From: Nocardioidaceae bacterium
GTDB taxonomy: Bacteria; Actinomycetota; Actinomycetes; Propionibacteriales; Nocardioidaceae
Assembly: GCA_013695785.1 (NCBI GenBank)
Contig: JACCZT010000095.1
Span: 1 to 36,479 of the forward strand
DNA: 36,479 bases
Direction: 5' to 3'
Position numbers and translations under genes: made by a program. The notes beneath the pieces are model-generated. The model was not told where the DNA came from. It searched no databases and saw only the letters and a list, made by a program, of their open reading frames with translations. How positions within the stretch are numbered: the first letter of the stretch is position 1; the number at the start of each line of letters is the position of its first letter. Below are positions 29,078 to 36,479 of this stretch, piece after piece.

Positions 29078-29896
29078 TCATCGACTGCCACCTGCGATCC
29101 GACGCCGGGTGTCCGCGAGGCGCCCCGCCATGGTGCCGTCGATGATCTCATCGCCGATCTGGACCGATACGCCGCCGATCACTGCGGGGTCCACGAGCGC
29201 GTTGACGTGTACCTCTCGACCGTACTGCGCGGCCAGTGCCGCGGCCAGCCGTTCCTTCTGGTCGTCCTCGAGCGGCGATGCGACCCGAACGGTCGCGACC
29301 AGCCGTTCACGGCGCTGTGCCGCGAGCTCACCGAACGTCGTCATCGTCTGCTCGAAGGACTGACCCCGTCCGACGACGGCCTGGAGCACGAGCGCGAGGG
29401 TCGCCGGACGCACCTTGTCGCCGACGAGCCGCTCGATGAGCACCTGCTTGGCCGGGACCGGTACTGACCGGTCGCTGAGCACCGACCGCAGCTCGGCGTC
29501 TCCCATGACGACCCGGCCGAAGCGGAAGAGCTCGTCCTCGACGTCGTCGAGCGCTGAGTCCTTCGCCGCTCCGGCGACCAGGGCGGTGACGCCGCTCCGC
29601 TCCAGAGCATCGGGCAGGTCGCGCGCGGAGCTCCAGCGTCCGATGACGGCGGTAGCAACGACGTCTAGGGTCTTTGCGGCGACCTTGTCGCTGAAGATCC
29701 GGCGCGCCAGGCCATCCTTGGCGGCGTCGTCGGACGACGGATCGGTCAGGACACGGCGCAGGGTCGGGGCGGAGTCGAGCGCCGCGACGACCGCGAAAAG
29801 CTCGGTGCCGAGGCGGCCGGCGTCGGTGCCGCGGGACACGGCCGCCTCGACGGCGGACTCCAGCTGTGTCAACGACTTGGCAGACGCCCCACGCAT
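29078..29896 (-). CDS. atpH: ATP synthase delta subunit (long actinobacterial form)
   Basis: 272 aa; RLVATVRVASPLEDDQKERLAAALAAQYGREVHVNALVDPAVIGGVSVQIGDEIIDGTMAGRLADTRRRI; 1-nt overlap with atpF. Confidence 0.94.
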   Translation of the reverse strand: MRGASAKSLTQLESAVEAAVSRGTDAGRLGTELFAVVAALDSAPTLRRVLTDPSSDDAAKDGLARRIFSDKVAAKTLDVVATAVIGRWSSARDLPDALERSGVTALVAGAAKDSALDDVEDELFRFGRVVMGDAELRSVLSDRSVPVPAKQVLIERLVGDKVRPATLALVLQAVVGRGQSFEQTMTTFGELAAQRRERLVATVRVASPLEDDQKERLAAALAAQYGREVHVNALVDPAVIGGVSVQIGDEIIDGTMAGRLADTRRRIAGGSR

Positions 29897-30441
29897 CAGC
29901 TTGCCGATCCGCTCGTCTGGGCTGACTCCAGGTCCTCGATGAACCTGTCGACGGTACGGCGCTGGCGCGCGTCGTCCTCCAGTGACTCACCGACGATCCG
30001 ACCAGCCAGATCGGTCGCGACCGCGCCCATCTCAGCGCGCAGCTGTTGAACCGCCGCTGTCTTCTCGGCCTCGATCTGTGTGTGTGCCGTCGAGGTGATC
30101 CGGCTGGCCTCGGCCTGGGCCTGCTCACGCATCTCAGCGACGATCTGGGCACCCTGCTCCCGCGCTTCCTCACGGATGGACGCGGCCTCGTGCCGCGCCT
30201 CGGCGAGCTGCGCCTGGTACTTCTCGAGCGCCGCCTTGGCCTCGGCCTGCGCGTCGGCCGCTTCCTTCATGCCACCTTCGATGGCGGCCGTGCGCTCGGT
30301 GAACGCCTTCTCGAAGTTGGGTGCGACGAACTTCTTGATCAGGTAGAGCAGGATCAAGAAGACGACGAGACCGAGGATGATCTCGGCGACGTGCGGGACG
30401 AGGGGGTTGATCTCCTCGGCCGCGAGCGGAGTCGTGTTCAT
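29896..30441 (-). CDS. atpF: ATP synthase b subunit
   Basis: EIILGLVVFLILLYLIKKFVAPNFEKAFTERTAAIEGGMKEAADAQAEAKAALEKYQAQLAEARHEAASIREEAREQG. Confidence 0.95.
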   Translation of the reverse strand: MNTTPLAAEEINPLVPHVAEIILGLVVFLILLYLIKKFVAPNFEKAFTERTAAIEGGMKEAADAQAEAKAALEKYQAQLAEARHEAASIREEAREQGAQIVAEMREQAQAEASRITSTAHTQIEAEKTAAVQQLRAEMGAVATDLAGRIVGESLEDDARQRRTVDRFIEDLESAQTSGSAS

Positions 30442-30481
30442 GGGCGTGACCTGTCAGTCGTCGGTCAGGTGGGGTGGGCGG

Positions 30482-30685
30482 CTAGAGCACGAACGCCAGG
30501 GCGATACCGATGATGGCGAGCGCCTCGGCGAGGGCGAAGCCCAAGATGGCGATCGCCTGTAGGCGGGCCTGCGCCTCGGGCTGACGTGCGACGCCGTTGA
30601 TGTACGCGGCGAAAATCAGACCGATACCGACGCCGGGGCCGATCGCGGCCAGACCGTAGCCGATCATGTTGAGGTTGCCTTCCAC
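30482..30685 (-). CDS. atpE: ATP synthase c subunit
   Basis: [61 protein letters not shown]. Confidence 0.97.
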   Translation of the reverse strand: MEGNLNMIGYGLAAIGPGVGIGLIFAAYINGVARQPEAQARLQAIAILGFALAEALAIIGIALAFVL

Positions 30686-30742
30686 GGCAGTTCCTTTCGT
30701 CGTAACGCGTTCTGCGTTTGATGCGGGTCTTTCGATCGTGCG

Positions 30743-31534
30743 TCAGTGCTCGTCGGCGAGGGCGCCGCCGATGTACATCGCGGTGAGTAGGGTGAAGACG
30801 TAGGCCTGCAGGAACATGATCAGCGCCTCCAGGAAGCTGATGGCCACCGCGAGGATCAGGGCGACGACGCCGACCGGCGCGTACGCGAGGTTGCCCGACT
30901 CGAGCAACAGGTACTCCCCGCCGAGCGTGAACAAGATGAGCAGCAGGTGTCCGGCGAACATGTTGGCGAACAGTCGCAGGGCGAGCGTGACCGGGCGTAC
31001 CAAGATGTTGGACATGAACTCTAGCGGCACGATCAACAGCAGGATCGCGCCACTCACACCCGCCGGGAGCGTCTGGAGCTTGAAGTATCGGATGAAGCCG
31101 TGCTTGCGGATGCCGACGGCGTTGTAGACCACCCAGGTCAGGGCGGCGAGACCGTAGACGAAGCCGGCGCGGGAGAAGGACGGGAACTGCAGCAGCGGCA
31201 CCAGCCCGTAGAAGTTGTTGATCAGGACGAAGAGGAACAAGGAGAACAGGTACGGCACGAACGGCAGGAAGCGGTCCGAGCCGATCGAGTCCCGGGCGAT
31301 GCCGTTGCGCACGAAGCTGTAGACGTACTCGCCGGCGTACTGCAGCTTGCCGGGCACGATCGCGGCCCTGCGTGAGGCGGCGTAGGTGACCGCGAAGATC
31401 AGGACGGCCGACAGCACGACCAGCACCATCGGCTTGGTGACCTCGGCGATGATCGGCGGCAGTACGAAGTCGGCCGGTCCCGGTGGCGTGAAACCGCCCT
31501 CGGCTGCCCGCACGCTCACTCCTGGGGCGCTCAC
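30743..31534 (-). CDS. atpB: ATP synthase a subunit
   Basis: PVTLALRLFANMFAGHLLLILF...FLEALIMFLQAYVFTLLTAMYIGGAL. Confidence 0.96.
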   Translation of the reverse strand: MSAPGVSVRAAEGGFTPPGPADFVLPPIIAEVTKPMVLVVLSAVLIFAVTYAASRRAAIVPGKLQYAGEYVYSFVRNGIARDSIGSDRFLPFVPYLFSLFLFVLINNFYGLVPLLQFPSFSRAGFVYGLAALTWVVYNAVGIRKHGFIRYFKLQTLPAGVSGAILLLIVPLEFMSNILVRPVTLALRLFANMFAGHLLLILFTLGGEYLLLESGNLAYAPVGVVALILAVAISFLEALIMFLQAYVFTLLTAMYIGGALADEH

Positions 31535-31539
31535 TCAGA

Positions 31540-31758
31540 TCACCTCGTCCTTGGGCCGGTCGGTGGGCGCAAGGAGGCGTACACGGTGTAGATGCCGAGC
31601 ATCGCCCCGACTACCACGCCGATCGCCACCATGAATGAGGTCCCCCACCAACGGTCGAGCCCGAACCCGATCAAGGAGTAGACGAGGACGCCGCCCGCAA
31701 TCCGCCCGAAGGCCGCCCAGGGGTCGCCCGAGCGGGAGGGAGGTGACGAGTCGCTCAT
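31540..31758 (-). CDS. AtpZ/AtpI-type F0F1 assembly protein
   Basis: 72 aa: DPWAAFGRIAGGVLVYSLIGFGLDRWWGTSFMVAIGVVVGAMLGIYTVYASLR. Confidence 0.8.
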   Translation of the reverse strand: MSDSSPPSRSGDPWAAFGRIAGGVLVYSLIGFGLDRWWGTSFMVAIGVVVGAMLGIYTVYASLRPPTGPRTR

Positions 31759-31785
31759 TGCGCAGTGAACGGTAGCAGCCGTCAG

Positions 31786-32226
31786 TCATCGGCTCTCTCC
31801 CAGGTCGTACAGCAGCTGTCGGTGCTTGACCGAGGCAACCAGCTCGAGAATCGTCCAGGTCAAGGTCGCCGCGATGACGGTCAGACCGAGGGCAGTGCGG
31901 CCCGCGGGATCTTCCAGCAGGCTGGTCCTACCGATGATGACCAGACTGACCCCGAGCGCGACCACCTTGACGGTGTAGAGGGCGAGCGCGAGCAACAGCG
32001 CAGCGGCCGGGTCGATGCCCCGGGTCAGTCCGAGCACGACCAGGGTGAGGGTGCAGAAGGCGAAGACGAGAACCGCACCCAGTGCCGCACCCCACAGGCC
32101 GGAGGTGCCCGCCAACCAGGCGCTGAGAGCGATACACCCCGCGCAGACCGCTGCGCACGGGAGCAGCGCCGCCCGCAGCATCGCATCCGCGGCCGAGCCA
32201 CGGAAGGCTTGTTCGGTCGTCGTCAT
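31786..32226 (-). CDS. ATP synthase I-like membrane protein
   Basis: Four hydrophobic segments; MTTTEQAFRGSAADAMLRAALLPCAAVCAGCIALSAWLAGTSGLWGAALGAVLVFAFCTLTLVVLGLTRG; upstream of atpB. Confidence 0.75.
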   Translation of the reverse strand: MTTTEQAFRGSAADAMLRAALLPCAAVCAGCIALSAWLAGTSGLWGAALGAVLVFAFCTLTLVVLGLTRGIDPAAALLLALALYTVKVVALGVSLVIIGRTSLLEDPAGRTALGLTVIAATLTWTILELVASVKHRQLLYDLGESR

Positions 32227-32357
32227 TGGCGGCCGTCCCTGTGCTGTTCCGCAGTCCAGAACGGGGTTTCCGGACCGAGATACTGGCAATGGTGTCTGCT
32301 TGTGAAAATTAGCACTATGTCCTCGTCGGCTTCAAATCCACGGCCGCCCCGGGCCTC

Positions 32358-33464
32358 TCACGTCGGCGTGCGGCGCCAGCGGGGCAGCCAGAACACCGCA
32401 ACCGCGGTCACCGCGGCCAGAGAGCCGAACGCGACGTACGACCACAGGCCGGCGAAGAGGCTGATCACGACGCTCCCGAAGGCGACGAGCCCGGCCAGCA
32501 TGTACATCACCAGGACGGCGCGGCGATGTGAGTGCCCGATCTCCAGGAGCCGGTGGTGCAGGTGCATCTTGTCGGGGCTGAACGGGGAGCGACCGGCACG
32601 GGTCCGGCGCACGACGGCCATCAGCAGGTCGACGAACGGTACCAGCAGCATCGTGAACGGCAGGAACAACGGCAGGTACACCGTCAGCAGGCTCGCTTGG
32701 CCGTTGATGCCCTGCGTGGAGCTGCCGGCGGCGAACTGACCGGTGAGGCTGATCGCCGAGCAGGCCAGGACGAACCCGATCAGCATCGAGCCGGAGTCGC
32801 CGATGAACATCCGTGCCGGGAAGAAGTTGTGCGGCAGGATGCCGATGCACACGCCCGCCAGGGCTGCGGTCAGGAACGCTGCCGCGACGGCATGGGTCTC
32901 GCCGTTCTTGACCGCCAGCAAGAACGCGAAGATGAAGAAGGCGACGGCGCCGATCGCCACCACCCCGGCGGCGAGCCCGTCGACGAAGTTCACCGCGTTG
33001 GCGGTCAGCACGATCATGAAGACGGTGAGCAGGACCGACTGGATCGGGTCGATGCCAAAGGTGTTGCCCGACAGCGGCAGGTAGACGATCTGGACTCCCA
33101 TCGCCACGACGATCGCGGCGGCGAGGACCTGGCCGGCCAGCTTGCTCATCGCGTCCAGCTCGAAGAGGTCGTCGACGACACCGACGATGCAGATCACGGC
33201 ACCGCCGAGGAGCACCGGGAGAGCCTCGGCGAGCACGACGTCGTACGAGCGCGCGAGGAATGGCAACCGGGTGGCGACGACGAAGGCACCGAGCAGCCCG
33301 CCGAGCATCGCCACCCCACCGAAGTACGGGATGGGGACGGCGTGGACATCACGATCGCGTACCGGCGCCACCGCGTCGAACCGCAGGGCCAGCTCGCGTG
33401 CCACGACCCCCAACAGATAGGTCACCCCGAGTGCGACGCCGAAGACCACGAGGTAGGCACGCAT
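32358..33464 (-). CDS. MraY/WecA family phospho-GlcNAc-1-P transferase
   Basis: PIPYFGGVAMLGG...VVDDLFELDAMSKLAGQVLAA...NAVNFVDGLAAGV...PARMFIGDSGSMLIGF...DKMHLHHRLLEIGHSHRRAV. Confidence 0.92.
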   Translation of the reverse strand: MRAYLVVFGVALGVTYLLGVVARELALRFDAVAPVRDRDVHAVPIPYFGGVAMLGGLLGAFVVATRLPFLARSYDVVLAEALPVLLGGAVICIVGVVDDLFELDAMSKLAGQVLAAAIVVAMGVQIVYLPLSGNTFGIDPIQSVLLTVFMIVLTANAVNFVDGLAAGVVAIGAVAFFIFAFLLAVKNGETHAVAAAFLTAALAGVCIGILPHNFFPARMFIGDSGSMLIGFVLACSAISLTGQFAAGSSTQGINGQASLLTVYLPLFLPFTMLLVPFVDLLMAVVRRTRAGRSPFSPDKMHLHHRLLEIGHSHRRAVLVMYMLAGLVAFGSVVISLFAGLWSYVAFGSLAAVTAVAVFWLPRWRRTPT

Positions 33465-33467
33465 CGC

Positions 33468-34289
33468 TCAGCCGACGCCCTTCTCGGGCGCGGGCGGCCC
33501 TGCATCGACCTCGTCGTCCTCCCGGACCTCTTCGGCCTCTGGGACCTCCTCGGCCTGCGGGACCTCCTCGGCCTCTGGGACCTCCTCGGCCTCCGGCAGC
33601 TCGTCGGCCTCCGGCAGCTCGTCGGCCTCCGGCACAGCTTTGGGAGCCAGCGCGATGTGGTACTCGGCGAGGACGCTCGCCGGGACTGCGCCCTCCCGGG
33701 CGATCCGCGGCGTGCGCCCGGTGACGTCGACGATGGTCGACGGCACAGCGCCGGCGGCCGGACCACCGTCGAGGTAGACCGCTACGGCGTCGCCGAGCAT
33801 CAGCTCGGCTGCCTCGATGTCCTCGGCGGCGGGCTCGCCGCTGGTGTTGGCGCTGCTGACCGCGAGCGGTCCGGTCTGCTTGAGCAGCGCCAACGCGTAC
33901 GGGTTGTCGGGCATGCGCACGGCAACGGTCTCGCGGGTGTCCCCGAGGTCCCACGACAATGACGGCTGCTGATGGCAGATGACGGTCAGTGGTCCGGGCC
34001 AGAGCTCGGAGATCATGTCGCGCAGGTAGGACGGGATGTCAGTTGCTAGGGCGTCCAGCGTCGTCGGGGAGGCCACCAGGACTGGCGGCGGCATGTCCCT
34101 GTCTCGGCCCTTCGCTTCCAGCAGCCGTCGCACGGCGGCCGGCTCGAACGCGTCGGCGGCGAGACCGTACACGGTGTCGGTGGGAAGGACGACGAGCTCG
34201 CCGGCCGCGAGCGCGCTCTTGGCCGCAGCGAGGCCTTCGTCGAGGGTCGCATCGTCTATGCAGGAGAACCGTGAGCTCACGGGTGCCAT
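33468..34289 (-). CDS. L-threonylcarbamoyladenylate synthase (Sua5/YciO/YrdC) with acidic repeat tail
   Basis: LAAGELVVLPTDTVYGLAADAFEPAAVRRLLEAKGRDRDMPPPVLV...TVAVRMPDNPYALALLKQTGPLAVSSANTSGEPAA; tail PEADELPEADELPEAEEVPEAEEVPQAEEVPEAEEVREDDEV. Confidence 0.93.
   Translation of the reverse strand: MAPVSSRFSCIDDATLDEGLAAAKSALAAGELVVLPTDTVYGLAADAFEPAAVRRLLEAKGRDRDMPPPVLVASPTTLDALATDIPSYLRDMISELWPGPLTVICHQQPSLSWDLGDTRETVAVRMPDNPYALALLKQTGPLAVSSANTSGEPAAEDIEAAELMLGDAVAVYLDGGPAAGAVPSTIVDVTGRTPRIAREGAVPASVLAEYHIALAPKAVPEADELPEADELPEAEEVPEAEEVPQAEEVPEAEEVREDDEVDAGPPAPEKGVG
33525..33632 (-). repeat. Six 18-bp tandem repeats encoding hexapeptide PEA(D/E)E(L/V)
   Basis: gacctcytcggcctnygg / cagctcgtcggcctccgg units at 33525, 33543, 33561, 33579, 33597, 33615. 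Confidence 0.9.
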
Positions 34290-34359
34290 CGTGCCATCTG
34301 CCTGCACGCGAGCCGACTTCGGCGTCACGACCCGTTGTTCAGTGGTACGCGCCTGCCGT

Positions 34360-34415
34360 GTGACAAGCGAAGCGGGCGGGCGGTGCGTGGATCCGCCGTC
34401 CCGTCTCGCTGTCAC
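34360..34415 (-). promoter_or_regulatory. Long imperfect hairpin in the sua5 upstream leader
   Basis: GTGACAAGCGAAGCGGGCGGGCGG-tgcgtggat-CCGCCGTCCCGTCTCGCTGTCAC, ~23-bp imperfect stem, ~70 nt upstream of the start at 34289. Confidence 0.55.
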
Positions 34416-34467
34416 TTCGCACGGCAAAGCATCGCTAAGCACGGTATATATCCCGCGGTAGGCGAGG

Positions 34468-34491
34468 GTTTACCACGCTAACGTGGTAAAC
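34468..34491. promoter_or_regulatory. Perfect 10-4-10 dyad, operator-like
   Basis: GTTTACCACG-CTAA-CGTGGTAAAC in the prmC-sua5 gap, upstream of a TATATA hexamer at ~34445-34450. Confidence 0.6.
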
Positions 34492-34528
34492 GTGTTGCTC
34501 GCGGGACGGGTTGGCGACCGACTTGCGG

Positions 34529-35377
34529 CTATGCCCCGCGGCGCACCGCGGCGACGAAGCGGGGCCGGTCGGCGAGGTCCCGGTGATCGCGTACGTCCGT
34601 CCAGCCGCCGGTGGCAGCGAACACCTTCGGCGCCGCCTCCCTCTGTGCGTCGGCGTGCTCGCATCCGACCGCACCGCCGGGCTTGAGCAGCCGTCGCGCG
34701 ACCTGCTCCACGACCCTTATGGTGTCCAGCCCGTCCTCACCCGACCACAGCGCGAGCGCCGGGTCCCAGTCGCGAACCTCCTGCTCGACGCCTTCCCACG
34801 CCGAGAGCGGGATGTACGGCGGGTTGGCGAGCACCAGGTCGACCGATGCGTCGAGCTCGGGGAACGCGTGCATGGCATCGCCGAGTCGCAGGTCAACATC
34901 GAAGGCGGCGAGGTTGCGTTCGGCGTACGCGTAGGCGCCCTCGTCCAGCTCGACCGCGTGCACGCGTGCTCCAGGCACCTGGTGCGCGATCCAGGCCGCG
35001 ATCGCACCGGAGCCGGTGCACAGGTCGACGACGACGGGCGCGGGGAGCGCCGCCCGCGAGACGGTGGCGACGCCCCACTCGGCGAGCTGCTCGGTCTCTG
35101 GACGCGGGACGAACACCCCTGTCCCCACGACCAGCTCCAAGTCGCCGAAGGGTGCCGTGCCGGTGAGGTGTTGTACCGGTTCACGCCCCGCGCGGCGCTC
35201 GAGAAGCGCATCGAACGCAGCCGCTGCCGGCTCCTCGACCTCGTCGAGGAGCATCAGCGCGGTTCGCGTACGCCCGGTCACGTGGGCCAGCAACCACTCG
35301 GCGTCGGCGCGTGCGGAGGCGACTCCGGCGAGCTCGAGGCGAGCGGTGGCATCGGCCAGCAGCCGGCGGGTGTTCAC
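34529..35377 (-). CDS. prmC: Peptide chain release factor N(5)-glutamine methyltransferase
   Basis: [33 protein letters not shown]...[14 protein letters not shown]...[18 protein letters not shown]...[14 protein letters not shown] start overlaps the prfA stop. Confidence 0.95.
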   Translation of the reverse strand: MNTRRLLADATARLELAGVASARADAEWLLAHVTGRTRTALMLLDEVEEPAAAAFDALLERRAGREPVQHLTGTAPFGDLELVVGTGVFVPRPETEQLAEWGVATVSRAALPAPVVVDLCTGSGAIAAWIAHQVPGARVHAVELDEGAYAYAERNLAAFDVDLRLGDAMHAFPELDASVDLVLANPPYIPLSAWEGVEQEVRDWDPALALWSGEDGLDTIRVVEQVARRLLKPGGAVGCEHADAQREAAPKVFAATGGWTDVRDHRDLADRPRFVAAVRRGA

Positions 35378-36450
35378 CCGGCTTCGACCGCGTCCAGCCG
35401 CGCCTGCAGGTCGGCGTCGACACACGCGGCGATCACGTCGTCCAGAGCGCCGTTCATCACCGCGTCGAGGTTGTAGGCCTTGTAGCCGACCCGGTGGTCG
35501 GAGATGCGGTTCTCGGGGAAGTTGTAGGTGCGGATGCGCTCTGACCGGTCGACGGTACGCACCTGCGAGCGACGTGCGTCAGAAGCCTCGGCGTCAGCGC
35601 TCTCCTGCGCGGCGGTGAGCAATCGCGAACGCAGGATCCGCAGCGCCTGCTCCTTGTTCTGCAGCTGGCTCTTCTCGTTCTGGCAGCTGACCACGATCCC
35701 ACTCGGGAGGTGGGTGATCCGCACCGCAGAGTCCGTCGTGTTGACGCTCTGACCACCGGGCCCTGAGGAGCGGAAGACGTCGATCCGAAGGTCGTTGTCA
35801 TGGACCGTGACGTCGATCGCCTCGGCCTCGGGCATCACCAGGACCCCGGCGGCAGAGGTGTGGATGCGCCCCTGGGACTCGGTCACCGGCACCCGCTGCA
35901 CGCGGTGGACACCACCCTCGAACCGCAGCAACGCGTACGGCGCCTCGCCCGGCTCGGGCGTGCCCTTGGCCTTGACCGCAAGGGTGACCGACTTGTAGCC
36001 GCCGAGACCGGACTCCGTCGCGTCGAGCAGCTCGGTACGCCAGCCGCGCCGCTCGGCGTACCGCAGGTACATCCGCAGCAGGTCACCGGCGAACAGGGCC
36101 GACTCCTCACCGCCCTCGCCGGCCTTGATCTCGAACAACGCGTCCTTGGAGTCGGCCGCGTCGCGGGGCACGAGCAGACGTTGCAGGCGCTCGGCGAGCT
36201 CGTCCCAGCGCTGCGCGAGGGAAGCTGCCTCGTCGGCGAACGTATCGGCGTCGTCGACGAGCTCGCGTGCCGCGGCCAGGTCTCCGCCGACCTGCTGCCA
36301 GTCCCGGTACGTACGCACGATGGCTCCGACCTCGGCGTAGCGCTGCCCGAGCCGCTTGGCGATGGCAGGGTCGGCGTGCACCGCAGGGTCGGCCATCTGT
36401 CGCTCGAGGTCGGCGTGCTCGGCGACGAGTGTCTCGACTGCCTCGAACAT
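35374..36450 (-). CDS. prfA: Peptide chain release factor 1
   Basis: [23 protein letters not shown] (PVT motif), [43 protein letters not shown] (GGQ). Confidence 0.97.
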   Translation of the reverse strand: MFEAVETLVAEHADLERQMADPAVHADPAIAKRLGQRYAEVGAIVRTYRDWQQVGGDLAAARELVDDADTFADEAASLAQRWDELAERLQRLLVPRDAADSKDALFEIKAGEGGEESALFAGDLLRMYLRYAERRGWRTELLDATESGLGGYKSVTLAVKAKGTPEPGEAPYALLRFEGGVHRVQRVPVTESQGRIHTSAAGVLVMPEAEAIDVTVHDNDLRIDVFRSSGPGGQSVNTTDSAVRITHLPSGIVVSCQNEKSQLQNKEQALRILRSRLLTAAQESADAEASDARRSQVRTVDRSERIRTYNFPENRISDHRVGYKAYNLDAVMNGALDDVIAACVDADLQARLDAVEAG

Positions 36451-36479
36451 GCCGTTCTCCTTGTGGCGTGACCGGTGGT

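Noticed and set aside
32532-33962. 476-aa plus-strand ORF with GLWDLLGLRDLLGLW repeats
   Set aside because: Antisense of the WecA-like and Sua5 genes; the repeat is the complement of the Sua5 acidic tail.

Overview
High-GC actinobacterial chromosomal window, most like Nocardioidaceae/Propionibacteriales by gene order and protein style (taxon inferred, not tested). It is mostly conserved core. The right half carries prfA-prmC-sua5(threonylcarbamoyl-AMP synthase)-wecA-like transferase-atpI-atpZ-atpBEFHAGDC-DUF2550-cob(I)alamin adenosyltransferase. The left half has many acyl-CoA/B12 genes: an IcmA-type mutase, meaB, acetyl-CoA acetyltransferase, methylmalonyl-CoA epimerase, crotonyl-CoA carboxylase/reductase, a tandem-duplicated 3-hydroxybutyryl-CoA dehydrogenase and an ethylmalonyl-CoA mutase-like protein. 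These are interleaved with pxpABC, nucS, a DivIVA/Scy-like coiled-coil protein and others. A degraded S15-family peptidase sits at the left edge. No CRISPR array, tRNA, rRNA, transposase or phage module was recognised. The least explained signals are non-coding: (1) an ~80-bp intergenic repeat in two inverted copies (5206-5285 and 16003-16082, 63/80 identical without gaps, with a shared 6-4-6 dyad); (2) a 41-bp repeat in inverted orientation bracketing the adenosyltransferase and a small membrane gene (22999-23039 / 23997-24037); (3) a perfect 10-4-10 dyad plus a long hairpin upstream of sua5; (4) a hexapeptide repeat tail on Sua5. I saw no clear undescribed multi-gene system; the leads are regulatory or repeat elements and one clustered pathway.
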